From Ganoderma boninense (Eukaryota; Basidiomycota; Agaricomycetes; Polyporales; Polyporaceae): 18,751 nt of DNA. A program made the position numbers and the translations under genes. Every line of letters starts with the position of its first letter. Position 1 is the stretch's first letter. The stretch is from positions 1-18,751 of the forward strand of contig PJEW03000050.1 of assembly GCA_002900995.3 (NCBI GenBank), in the 5' to 3' direction. The notes under the pieces are model-generated. The model was not told the DNA's origin, did not search any database, and saw only the letters and a list, made by a program, of their open reading frames with translations. This document shows, one piece after another, positions 1-9,387 of this stretch.

Positions 1-648
1 TTGTCGCTTCCCGATGTATCTCGATGTCAGGGACAAGGAAGTCGCCGTGCGGCCCGCCGTCGTGCTTGCGAAGGCAGCAATTCTTTCCTAACCAGTTCGA
101 TAGCTGAGGTTGTCCATTCGCGGTCAATAACGGTCTATATGAACAAGTCAGTGAGCACGCACAGGGGCAGAAGGGCTCAACGGGGAGAGGGCATTTACCC
201 GTCCGGGTTCCGATGGTTCTGGGTGCAGATCAGACCAGTTCTGACTCTCGAATGGGTTTGAATATAAGGGTGACTGAGAGCTGCGGTAGCACGCTAAGGC
301 CTGTCAATGTCAATGAAGTCGGGTCCGCGCGTGATCGTAACGTGACCATCGGTGAGTGACAGGGTTCCCCGAGTCAACACCTTGGCAGTGCCACTGCAGC
401 ACCAACGTCCCAAAAAGGCGATTCGCAGACGGTTCTTGCACAGCAGCCTTTTTACAGCCCCCGCATTATCCTCAACCAATTCAAAGTCCAAAAGAACTAC
501 AAATACAAGGGCGAGAAATTGGACTGAGATGCCCTGGTACTTACAGACACAGCATCCAATTTCATCCGACTCGGAATCATCGCCTTGCGCCAAAGCTGGG
601 TCGTTAGCGGCCCCGTTTTCAAGCCAGTCAGCCTTCGCGCTTCACGCT
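1..648. other. left-end intergenic sequence, no supported gene
   Basis: No supported gene was found here. The open frames on both strands are short and either lack an ATG or show no recognisable protein. The longest on the minus strand, covering 294-593, opens only from a TTG. This stretch lies downstream of the broken F-box gene on the minus strand, so the part nearest 648 may be its former 3' untranslated region. Confidence 0.5.
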
Positions 649-1784
649 TCAAGCTTCGAGGGTCTCCCAACACCCCAACCCGCCCACGATGCGATCCATC
701 CAGTACGCCTCGTCGCCGCGCTCTCTCGTCCGGTTGGTTGACATGTTCGCGCAAGGGAAGACCACGAACGGCCGCGTCGCGAGCAAGCCCAGATCCTGAA
801 TCCGACTTGCGTACCGCTCAGTGGAACTCCCGCCAATCACGTTGGGCTGCACCACGAGCTGCTGGAGGTTCGGAAAAACAGCAGCTTCCGCGCCCGTGTC
901 GGCCGAGCCGGGGCTAAGACTCGGACACTTATTCTTAAGTTGGAGAAGGGAGGGGTCGGAGGAATTGGACTCACGGCGGCACGCTTAACGTGGGCCAGAC
1001 GCCGAGCTCGGCCCCATCCATGTTCGTGAGCCGGAGATGAGTGCAGGCGCGGGGCGCGCGCCGACCACGCTCCCAAGTCGAGTGCCGCCCCGTCGCGCCG
1101 ACGTCGGTGATGTGCAGCCTCGGCGAGCGGGGCAGCCGCCGCGGTGGGCCCGGCGCGCCGAGCATCCCGTGGTTCGTGCGGAAGTTCCACTCCATGCCGG
1201 CCGAAGCGTAAGCTCCTCCAGCGCGGGAACTCCACCGGCACGCCGTCCACGCCCGCGTCCAGCGCGGGCATCCTGAAGTGCCTCGCGAACGTCGCCCACC
1301 CGTGGCACACGGCCAGCGTGCGCAGGTCCGGCGCGACGGCGGCGAGGACCGCGGCGACGGCGTCGTCGAACGCCTGCTGCTCGCCCGCGCTGACATCCAT
1401 CCGGCCCAGGGCGGCGTACATGAAGCCGGGCGAGGACGACATGCCAGTGCCCCGGCCCAGCCCACCGATGTTCAGCGAGGCTGGCTCTTCGCGCTTGGGG
1501 CGGAAACGCGCCTGCTCGCTCTTGCAAGCGGAGATGCATAAGTGTCGGGCGCGCAGGGTGATGCCCTGGGCCAGGGCGCGAGCTCGTTCCGCGCGGAAGC
1601 AGGATGTGAACTCGGTCAACTGGCCAACAGAGCTCTCCATGAGGGACACAGAGTGGAAGCGTGCCGGGCGAGATGCCTGTCGCATGTCCTTGGACACGAG
1701 GGAGAGGGAGCACCCTGTGTATCCGCCGTCTGTGCATGCAAAGAGGAAGATGTTTTGGAGCAGCTCGTTTGCGGGGATTCCATC
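649..1784 (-). pseudogene. broken F-box-like gene, first of three tandem paralogs
   Basis: Homology to the two downstream paralogs is clear but split over three frames. The F-box-like part (IPANELLQNIF, then DGGYTGCSLSLVS) and the following 170 or so residues share one frame, whose only upstream signals are a TGA at 1812-1814 and no ATG. The nearest ATG (1781-1783) is one base out. A second loss near 1225-1228 moves the LEELTL segment into another frame, and a third near 1196-1198 moves the rest. Each is explained by one missing base. The last frame runs through a clean intron (914-974, GTGAGT to TTAG) into exon 649-913, which carries VVQP and the C-terminal DRIVGGLGCW. Adding one base at each site would give about 358 codons, close to the paralogs (339 and 332). 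The family probably acts as SCF ubiquitin-ligase adaptors, so this copy is likely dead. Indel errors in the assembly are the main alternative. Confidence 0.7.
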
Positions 1785-1814
1785 CCGGGGGATATCGGTA
1801 CGTAAGTCTGTTCA

Positions 1815-2137
1815 TGCCAAATGTTCAAAGACACAACCCTTGAGTGAGATCTCGACTCACTAGTACTTACAGCTAAGAGCCTAGTAAGACGGTGGTGATA
1901 CTACGTATAGTGCTGAAAGCAAGGTTCATATACGTAGATCGATCAGAGAGCGGCCGAGTAGCGCGATCACGAGGTTTGCGCGGAAAACTCCGCACAAAGC
2001 TCTAGATTTCAAATCAAATGCCTTGCGTCTCCGAGGGTGGTTAGAAGAGTAAAAGCGCTGGTTGGAAGTTGTATGTGCGAAGCAAAACTCGAAGGGGATT
2101 TGAAGCCGATTCCGAATCGATCCCCGCGCGCCATGCA
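1815..2137. other. intergenic, upstream of the broken F-box gene
   Basis: No gene was recognised. On the minus strand the sequence just upstream of the broken gene contains donor-like GTGAGT near 1860 and an acceptor-like CAG near 1808, so a 5' intron is possible. One reading joins an upstream ATG (near 1932) to the F-box frame through a weak GTAGTA donor, but this is speculative. No TATA box was seen on that strand. Confidence 0.35.
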
Positions 2138-2226
2138 TATAAATCGGCGCCGCCCGATGTCCACTGGCGCGCAAAACGTTTCGCCTAGACATGTATCTCG
2201 CATTGAAGCGAGTTTTGGGTACATCC
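2138..2226 (+). other. orphan gene start: TATA box, ATG and first-exon donor
   Basis: TATAAAT at 2138-2144 is followed 47 nt later by an ATG at 2191, a typical spacing for these fungi. The frame reads MYLALKRVLGTS and meets a strong GTAAGT donor at 2227. The frame closes with TGA inside the presumed intron, and the only near acceptor (about 2259) would give an intron of 33 nt followed by stop codons. The opposite-strand F-box gene ends at 2288, so there is no room for a downstream coding exon. It may be the surviving 5' end of a gene lost or interrupted by rearrangement in the F-box array, or a chance grouping of motifs. Confidence 0.25.
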
Positions 2227-2287
2227 GTAAGTCTTCTATGAGGGTTCGCAAACTACAGTAATAAAAGAGGGGCGACTCTCCAAAGGC

Positions 2288-3387
2288 CTAGGACGCTGAC
2301 GGCATCGCCCAGCATCCCGACCCCCCATCCATCCGATCCAGCCACTCTCGCCGCGCGGTGTCCTCCAGACCGCCCTCTGAACCCGAGAGGAGCTTCTTCG
2401 GCCGGAGATGGAATCGCTGCGAAGTGTTCTCCTTCAGCCATCCAAGCTGCCACTCGTTGAACCGCGGGGCCTGTGCGTCCCACGGCAAGGCCGTCTGGTC
2501 CTCCGCCCGCGCAAAGCCGTAGGGCTGCACGACGAACTGCTTCAGGCCGGCGAAAACGATAGGCGTCTCGTCTGTTCCCCAGTATCACTTCAGTCAGCAC
2601 ACACGAAGCTCACAACGACGCAAACAGAACAATCAATTGAAACTGGCTGACCTGAATCAGGGTCCGGATGAGCGACGCGCGCCACGTCGGCATACATGTG
2701 CCCGCGGTCGTCGGAGACGCACAGGTGCGAGACGTTCGGCGCCCGCTCCGCCCACCGCGCGAGCCGCGTGGGCGCAGCGACGAGGTGCAGCCTCGCGAGG
2801 CGGGGGTACAGGACGGCGTTCTGGGTGAGCGTGTTCGAGAACGTCATGCCGCCCCCGACGAGCGTCAGCTCGCGCAGCGCCGCGAACGCGCCGCACTCCG
2901 CCTCGGGGACGGGGAACGGGATCTCCGTCGTCCACCGGTACCCGTCGCCGGACTGGGCGAGGCACAGCGTCTCGACCTCCGCGGCGATCGTGCGGAGCAG
3001 CAGCGCGAGGTTCTCGACGAACGCGATCCGCTCCCGGCTGTACTTCTCCGCCTGGTCCTCGACCGCCGCGGGTCGGCAGCCCCCGGCGTACTGGCGGCAG
3101 AAGGGGCGGAGGAAGCTGTCCTTGTCGCTTTTTGGAGAGGAGACGTAGAGGTGCTTTATTCTGGGCTTGAGTGGGGTGTCGATGGCTCGCTCCGCAGTGA
3201 GGAGGGAGAGGAAGCGGCGGAGCTGGGATCCAGAACCGGACTCGAGAATCACGGAGTGGAAGCGGGTGGTCCGGGCGGCGGCCCGGATATGTCTGGAGAC
3301 GGAAGCGAGCGAGCACCCGGTGCGGCCTCCGTCGGTGCAAGAGAGCGCGAAGATGGCTTCGAGGAGTTCGCTGGGGAGGTGGTCCAT
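2288..3387 (-). CDS. F-box-like protein, second tandem paralog (339 aa, two exons)
   Basis: The model joins exon 2652-3387 to exon 2288-2571 across an 80-nt intron (2572-2651, GTCAGC donor, GCTGAC branch-like site, AACAG acceptor). The phase-1 junction keeps frame and ends at TAG. Residues 1-50 form an F-box-like segment (MDHLPSELLEAIF, then CTDGGRTGCSLASVSRHIR) followed by RFHSVIL. The middle is leucine-rich and irregular (IKHLYVS, LRELTLVGGG, ARLHLVA, NVSHLCVSD), as in F-box proteins with degenerate leucine-rich repeats. Exon 2 holds FVVQPYGFA and the C-terminal EWLDRMDGGSGCW shared by all three paralogs. F-box proteins usually bind Skp1 and present substrates to a cullin ligase. The substrate here is unknown. 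The ATG is well placed, 43 nt from a TATA box. The F-box assignment is by pattern only, but an expressed gene is likely. Confidence 0.82.
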
Positions 3388-3430
3388 TGGAAAGTGAAGG
3401 GATGAATAGGGCCTGCCAGCGATACGCTAC

Positions 3431-3440
3431 TCTTTTTATA
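3431..3440 (-). promoter_or_regulatory. TATA box of the second F-box gene
   Basis: On the minus strand the sequence reads TATAAAAAGA, 43 nt upstream of the ATG at 3387. Position and sequence fit a core promoter for that gene. No other start codon lies between. Confidence 0.6.
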
Positions 3441-4229
3441 CGTTGTTTAGCTTTAAGCGCACCATTCCGTGAGCCGGTCCCTACCTAGTAGCGAAAACGA
3501 GGCGCGGTGACCTAATTACCGACAGCCTTCGCAGAAGCTGGATGACGCTATGTCGGAACATTTCCTTGAATTCCACGTTCCTTACGACCACATCTCCGAA
3601 CGCCTTCCAACAGGTGCGTCCAGGATCTCACGGACGTCCGATCGCAGGCTCGACAGGGGGCAGCGAGGTGCAAGGCATATTCTGGGACCCGAGGCGCACG
3701 AGGTCCTTCATAAAAGGTCAGTATTCTGAACAAGCAAGGGAATATATGACTCGCCGTGCACGTCACCATTGATCTCCGTAATCTCCGTCACGCCTTGATG
3801 ACGTTGCAATATACCATTGACCGACAGAGAAGCTGTCAAGCCGCCGGATTATGAGATCAGTGCCGGCGTTGAAACCTTCGCCCCGAGCCCTGAGCGGCAT
3901 GTCGTCTCCAATTCCATGCGTCCCGCTTCGACGGCATCAGCAACGTGGTGTTGACGAACCAGAGGACACCACGTTCTTTTCGGGTACGGTCTGAAGGAGG
4001 CGCAATATCGTCCGAACCTTCCATCGCGCCCTTGAAGCAGGGAAGGTTAGCATCAACATCGTTCGAGGGAACAGAAGATGCGCCACTCACTTCTCAACGA
4101 TAGCTGGGCGGCCACACCCAAGCCACACCGACCTCGCATGGCTAATTTGGAGGATATCACCACGGCGACTCCGGACTCGTTAGGTAACAGGAAGCCTCGA
4201 TTACACATGTTCTTGCCGCGCCAGAAAAC
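3441..4229. other. intergenic spacer, no supported gene
   Basis: This spacer separates the second F-box gene from the third. Only short frames occur and none resembles a known family. A minus-strand frame at 3857-4090 opens from a GTG that is itself part of a GTGAGT donor-like site, so it is not credible. The minus strand next to 3441 should contain the upstream promoter region of the second F-box gene. Confidence 0.45.
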
Positions 4230-4481
4230 TTAAGAGGTGGATGGGTGGATTTGTAACGCAACAGACTTCCGCTCGTTCTCCGAGACCGTTATCATGGGCG
4301 ACGACAGAGCTCTGGATGCGTGTGGGCTGTTGGACGTGGGTTCGCGAAGGTGGAGGACAAGAAGGAACCTACTAAGCGCCCCCGCCGCGATCAAGGTCTC
4401 GAGCGCTATTCTGGTCTGTGTATTAAACAATCTCGGACCGAGACTCTCCGGAACTGCAACGAGCCGATTGACCACTTTCAC
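4230..4481 (-). pseudogene. possible relic of a DUF6534-type membrane protein, C-terminal part
   Basis: A minus-strand open frame without an ATG reads VNRLVAVPES near its start and TSNSPHASRALSS about 44 residues later. DUF6534 proteins, common multi-pass membrane proteins of basidiomycetes, end their last membrane segments with an [IV]-x-RL-[IV]...E-[ST] stretch and, about 44 residues on, a Y-S-N-S-L-L-A-S-L-N-A-R motif. The spacing and the SNS/AS residues match, but the hydrophobic segment between is poor and LLA is lost. No upstream DUF6534 exons were found before the stop of the neighbouring F-box gene. It may be a decayed fragment, or the resemblance may be by chance. Confidence 0.3.
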
Positions 4482-4578
4482 AACAACTGGAACACCACCA
4501 CCTCCTTTTCACAGAAAACATACCTTTGAGGGAAAACATACGCCATCGATCTCTCACATCGCAAACCATAGACAGGCC

Positions 4579-5627
4579 CTACGCCCTGTGCTCCGAGACA
4601 GCAGCCCAACACCCCAGCCCCCCACCAACCCGCTCCTGCCACTCCCGCTTCATCACCTCCGCCCAGTCGCTCTCCGCCCTCATGACCCGCGGTTCATAGC
4701 ACCGCAGCACCGGCCCCGGTCCCAGCCCCTCGCCCATGAGCACGTAAACCGTTTCGGGGACGTATGCGCGGGGCAACTTGAAGTCCAGCGGCCCCCCGAG
4801 CACGCGCCGCGCCGCATCCATGAGCGTGCTCCGCACCACCTGCCGCGCGGCGTACTGGTCGTGGTCCGTGACGCGCATGTGCGTCAGGTTCGGGGCGAGG
4901 ATGAGCCAGCTCGTGAGCTCCATTACCGTCGCGACGAGCTGCAGGTGCGTGAGGCGCGGGAAGACCGCGATGTCTACGCAGCCGCCGTGGACGAGACCGG
5001 AGCCGACGACCATGAGCTCGCGGAGGTGGGGGAACACGAGCTTGTCGTCGTCGGTTGGGGACGACGTTGCCGGGAGGATGAAGTCCGTCGCGCTGGGGAT
5101 GTCTACGCATCGCACGAGGCAGAGCGTCTCGAGGTGTGGTGCGACGAGTCGTAGGAGTGATGAGATGCCCGTCATGAAGCTCGCTTCTTCCTTCGCCTGT
5201 GCTCTTGGGGCTCCTGGTAGTGCTTTGGAGAAGGGCCTGGAGATATACAGGTGCTTGATCGTCGGTGCGAGATGCACCGCAAGGCGGTCCTGGGGAGTGA
5301 GCAGATCGAGGAAGGCCGTGATCTCCGCGGCCGAGCCGGAGCATAGAGCGACAGAGCGGAATCGAGTCGCAGAAGACAAATGGCGGACGGACTTAGAGAC
5401 GCAGGAGAGCGAGGCACCAGTAAAGCCACCGTCCATGCAAGCGAACATGAAGATTCGCTCCAGCACGCAGACTGGAAGGAGGTTGAAATATAGCGTGGAG
5501 TCCTCTTTCTACTGACGCAGTAAGGCATTGAGACACCAGTGACGTGATATGTGCTCACCTTCTTCCTCCGTCGGCATTTAAAGACCCGATCCGCAATTGC
5601 TACTAACCGCTGTTTCGTCTTACCCAT
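4579..5627 (-). CDS. F-box-like protein, third tandem paralog (332 aa, two exons)
   Basis: The F-box-like frame (LLPVCVLERIF, then CMDGGFTGASLSCVSKSVR, then RFRSVALCSG) has no ATG in its own exon. A short upstream exon, 5559-5627, supplies it: ATG, 23 codons, an AAG|GTGAGC donor, a 50-nt intron (5509-5558) ending in TAG, then exon 4579-5508 in frame. The junction makes a strongly basic run (RRRKKKED) that could act as a nuclear signal. The body matches the paralogs (IKHLYIS, LETLCLV, LRELMVVGSG, LTHLQLVA, NLTHMRVTD), and the C-terminus has EWQERVGGGLGCW. The C-terminal region lacks the intron seen in the other two copies. The role inferred is that of an SCF substrate adaptor with an unknown target. 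Confidence is high for the body and moderate for the first exon. Confidence 0.8.
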
Positions 5628-6079
5628 GTCGATGAGTGCCTTCCCTGCGTGTCTCGAACATTTGCACTGAAATACTCCACAGACAACCGCAGCACATTTC
5701 AAGCTTTCACCGTCAGCCGCCCACGAAGCTGCACGTTGAAAATCCTTCCAAGACGTCTGACCGTTTGGTAGGCTTTATGCAGAATCGGGGGCTTAGTAAG
5801 GCTTCATGCGACAGATCTGCACATGAAATATTGTCGCTTCCTGCGATGAGCCGAGTCATGGGCAGTCGTATAAGGGTAAAATGGGCCCGCGCACCAAATT
5901 TACCTGTAGCGAAGCTACAGAGAGATGGATGGCTCAGCCTTGCACGAGGCAGGCTGGGTAGTCGTGTATCTCGTCTCGTCATTCCGTGCAATTATACAGT
6001 TCCCAAACATCCAAAAGCAAAATGTCCACAGAAAGCCGTCAAAGTCGTTACCATGAGATCACCGCAGCGTCCGTCCCCG
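5628..6079. other. intergenic, between third F-box gene and Atg22-like gene
   Basis: On the minus strand this is the region downstream of the Atg22-like stop and upstream of the third F-box gene. A plus-strand frame starting at 5636 runs through it and into the Atg22 3' exon, but it reads as random sequence. No TATA box was seen upstream of 5627. Confidence 0.45.
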
Positions 6080-8582
6080 TCATTTCTTGTCAGCAGAGTC
6101 AAGAGAACCAGGCCGCTCCTCGGACTCCTCTGACCATATGCCCGTATCCGCATACGAGCGGTGCTTCTCCGCCCACAAGACAGCGTCACGCCGTCCCGTG
6201 GTGACGTCGACACCTGCAGCAGCACGCCGTTCCCGTCAACGATCGCCGTGCACGAGTAGGGAGAGGAGAGGAAGGCACACACCGAACCAGATGACGAGGC
6301 TCGCGGCGACGCACAGCGCGAAGAGGAACGGGAAGCCCTTCCAGTTGTCCCCCGTCCTGTCGATGATGGCCTGGATGACGTTGGGCCCGATCATGGACGA
6401 CGCGCGGTTCGACAGCCCGAAGAGCCCGAAGAACTGCAGCACCCTCCCTCAGTTCAGAACCACTCTCCCATCTCGACAGAAGAGGGTGAAAAAAAAAGAG
6501 AAAAGCGCACCATATTGTCAAAGCCGGGCGGCGTGAGCTCGGCCATCATGGTCTGCGAGAACGCATAGTACGGCGCCTGGAAGAGCCCGAACACGACGTT
6601 GTACGCCCAGAACTCCCACACGTTGTGGAACCCGAGCCGCCCCGTCCAGATGCCGACCATGCCCCAGAGCGGGATGAGGATCGTCACGACGTTCGTGACG
6701 ACGAACATGGTCTTGGTCGGGATCTTCCAGTACCGCTGGATGTACCAGAACCCGAGCGTGCTGATCGTGGACGTGATCGCCTGCGCGAGGCCGAGGTATG
6801 TGTTCTGCAGGAACGAGAACTGGAACTTGTCGTTCTGGCAGATTGATATGAGGGTCCCGGTGGTGTTCAGACCCTGCATATATGCATATGAGTGGCGACC
6901 AATGTGTGTTCTGAAGGATGAGACGTACGTCTGCAAGCAGGAAGAAAGCGACCAGATATATGAAAGTGTAAGGGAGCTTCCTGTACTGTTTGAGTGCAAT
7001 CCAGATCTGCTTCCATCCAATGGTGACATAACGTTCACCCTTCGGAAGGGGAGGCCCAGGTCGTGGTTGTTGGAAAATGACTGCAACAGAGTCTTTTCAG
7101 CACACAGAGAGAAAAAGAAAACTTTTCCATTGAAGCACGCACACCACCAGATACCAGTAATAACCCAATAACCGTTCGTCCTAGACATGGAATTGTGTTA
7201 CACAACGAAATCCGTGAGCCTCTCCAATCGCACTCACAATACGATAACATAATTGTTTACTCTTCGGTTCTTGTTGAGTGGAAGCAAAAGCGAAAGGTTC
7301 AGAGCGAGGGTCAAAATATACCCGATATTGCTGTGCATCTAAACCAGTTCAACGTTCAGCGCCAACTCCGACCTCCCCATCTCAGTAAAGCCTTCAAATT
7401 CACGCAAGACACTCACTGTGCTGATATTGCTTATCCGGTTCTTCTCCATGCTCTCCTCAACCTCGTACTCCTCCGCAGAGACCTCGCCCTTCTCGTATCG
7501 CTCCCTCAAGTCCCTTGCGTGCTTCGTGTTCCGCGCTAGCCGCGGGAAGACCGCCGCATAGAACACGAGCGTCGCGCCGTACGATATGAACCCGACCATG
7601 TACAGAGCCATCGCGAGACCCCACCTATCCGGCGCTGCAGAGTACATCACCGTGAGGACACGCCGCCCCAGAACAACATTGAAACAGAGGGACGTACACG
7701 TGAGCGACATGCTCGCGAACTGGGCGCCCCAGCAGATGACCGTGAGGATAAGGAGCAGCCAGCGACCGAACGTTCCGTAATCGGCTGCAGACCCGATGGT
7801 GGTGAAGATAGCGGTCATTATCTTGACGTGCCATCGTATGACATGGTCAGCGGGCCTTGTTCGCGTGCCATCGGCCTCGGAGGGCTGGAGACGACTTACT
7901 GCGAAGCTGACGCCGTTCGACACAAGCACGACCGAGCTGACGGCCTTGGTGCCTCTGCCCCATGGGAGCACGCATTGACCTGAAGCGTCGGCGGCATTGC
8001 AATCGGATCCGGGGCCCTTGACTGGATCGTATCCTGCAGCGGTTGCGAGCGACTGGAACAGAGTCAGGGAGTAGCCTGAACAAACATTTCAGTCTCTGAG
8101 ATACGAGTTATCTTCGATGCGTAGTGCTAGTACTGACCATTTGGCCCTACACCCTGAAATAAAGACAGCTCTGTCAGGGGCAGACACGCGACGAAGGCAA
8201 CATTTCACTCACGTTGTCTCCATTGTAGTACACTGGCACCCAATGAGTTAAGACGGCGCATATACACGGCTAAAATCCGAACACGACGCACAGTAGTAGC
8301 TCCAGAGTTCCTATCCCGACAACCACCGTCAACGTCCCGTCTCGTCTCCCCTCGCGGACTCTCGACTCCGAGGTGCGCAGGAGGGTGGTGACTCACCATG
8401 CGGGTGACGATAGGCTCATCCCTCCTCACGGAGGCGATCGCGACGCCCTCCTCCGCCTCAGCTCCTTCCACGTGCGAAGCCCTCCTCTTCTTGAGTCCAT
8501 CGCCGTCCGCCGAATCAGTTGTAATGGGCGTGGCGGTCACCTCGGGTAAGCCCTCGGCCTCGGACGCTTGGAAGCCGAACAT
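6080..8582 (-). CDS. Atg22-like vacuolar amino-acid effluxer, MFS superfamily (565 aa, 13 exons)
   Basis: The spliced model, in transcript order, is 8397-8582, 8292-8310, 8213-8232, 8138-8153, 7900-8075, 7698-7821, 7417-7634, 7238-7338, 7143-7180, 6929-7080, 6511-6873, 6283-6433, 6080-6213. These total 1698 nt with frame kept at all 12 junctions. Recognisable blocks are ELWSYYLYYNGDNGVGPNGY (residues 63-82), the membrane segment with TTIGSAADYG (about 146-155), SLTSPDRWGLAMALYM, a charged cytosolic loop ending MEKNRISNIST (about 253), ICQNDKFQFSFLQNTYLGLA, ELTPPGFDNMFFGLFGLSNR and a C-terminal DVTTGRRDAVLWAEKHRSY. This is the Atg22/UMF1 family, whose yeast member exports amino acids from the vacuole after autophagic breakdown. 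Ten to twelve membrane helices are expected. Length and motif order are normal, and no lesion was seen. The N-terminal 62 residues are acidic and variable. The ATG is the first in frame. Confidence 0.93.
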
Positions 8583-9188
8583 CCTGCCAGTCGCTTTGGA
8601 AGGTAGCGTTCAGCGAGGAGTAGCAGGAATGTCAGAGCGAGGGATACGGGACGAGAGCACGAGCCCTTCGACGCATCAATCTGGCCAGAGGATGATAATA
8701 TGGCTGCCCAGGCGCGCGAGCAGTGTCTCCCGGCGGGCCGTCTGCTGGAGATATGGAATAAGAGGAGCCATTGCGGGCCTGCTGAGCCCTGAGACCTTGG
8801 GGCCACGGGCTGACAGTGAGCGCGGTGGCCGACTTATCAGGTGGACCATGGGAATAGAACCTTCAGAGAGGGTTAGTCGCGCGGGCCGCATGAGAACACC
8901 GATATCGCGGTCTCTTACGCCGACTTGGGCGAATAAGCGGGCTCATGGGACCTGCCAGCGGGCTAGTGTCTCGTGAAAGGATGTAAAAGACAAGTGGAAG
9001 GCGAACGCTACGCCAGGCGAGGGAATGATCATGGCGCTCGTCTTGATCGAGATCAACAACGGGCGCTAATCTGGGCTATACACCTCGCCGTGGCCCGTCG
9101 CGAGTTCATTTACTGCAACTTATGTGCGGTACCCACTAGCACTTGTCAATGTCAATCAGGGTCAGAGAGCTTTACTCAGACACTTCAG
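8583..9188. other. upstream region of the Atg22-like gene
   Basis: No independent gene was found. The part next to 8583 should be the 5' untranslated region and promoter of the Atg22-like gene on the minus strand. It has CT-rich stretches on that strand, as leaders in these fungi often do. Plus-strand frames at 8398-8976 are antisense to the first exon and show no recognisable protein. Confidence 0.45.
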
Positions 9189-9215
9189 TGGATGACTTCC
9201 CGTAAGAATCTACGG
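9189..9215 (+). repeat. left terminal inverted repeat of the MITE-like element
   Basis: This 27-bp arm matches the right arm exactly in reverse complement. Its last bases overlap a hairpin (TACGGACGT, loop CCCA, ACGTCCGTA) at 9211-9232. Confidence 0.8.
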
Positions 9216-9302
9216 ACGTCCCAACGTCCGTAATTGCTCGTAGATGTGAAATCTGACCTATCCGCCGAGATGCCGAGTGCGATACAGACTCCGCTCCAGA
9301 GA

Positions 9303-9387
9303 CCGACGTCCGTAGATGCACCAAGCGCCCAAAAACTAGAAGGGGGGGTCGACCCCCCCTTCCAGACTTAAAGACGTCCGTAGATGC
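9303..9387. repeat. internal direct repeats around a GC palindrome in the MITE-like element
   Basis: GACGTCCGTAGATGC occurs at about 9304 and again at 9373, one copy on each side of the palindrome at 9339-9362. The CGTCCGTAGAT core also resembles the subterminal sequence next to both terminal repeats. Repeated internal motifs of this kind are often transposase binding sites. That role is inferred. Confidence 0.55.
9339..9362. repeat. 24-bp perfect palindrome, G7-TCGA-C7 core
   Basis: GAA and seven G are followed by TCGA, seven C and TTC. The palindrome is perfect over 24 bp and imperfect over about 30. It contains a SalI-type GTCGAC centre and could extrude as a cruciform or fold as a hairpin. 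Confidence 0.85.

Noticed and set aside
294..593. 99-codon minus-strand ORF with a hydrophobic stretch
   Set aside because: It has no ATG (it opens at TTG), no splice signals that would supply one, and no recognisable domain.
2668..3405. 245-codon plus-strand ORF opposite the second F-box gene
   Set aside because: It is antisense to a well-supported exon, with Arg/Glu-rich low-complexity sequence and no family resemblance.
4237..5154. 305-codon plus-strand ORF opposite the third F-box gene
   Set aside because: It is a shadow of GC-biased codons in the true gene. The minus-strand frame has clear paralogs and conserved motifs, and this frame has none.
5636..6133. 165-codon plus-strand ORF between the F-box and Atg22-like genes
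   Set aside because: It overlaps the last exon of the Atg22-like gene in antisense and reads as random, basic sequence.
6454..7188. 244-codon minus-strand ORF as a separate membrane protein
   Set aside because: It is made of Atg22-like exons read through retained introns, partly in the wrong frame. Splicing restores the known motifs.
303..9158. TGTCAATGTCAAT occurring near 303 and again near 9145
   Set aside because: It is a 13-bp internally repetitive word with unrelated flanks, and is best seen as coincidence.
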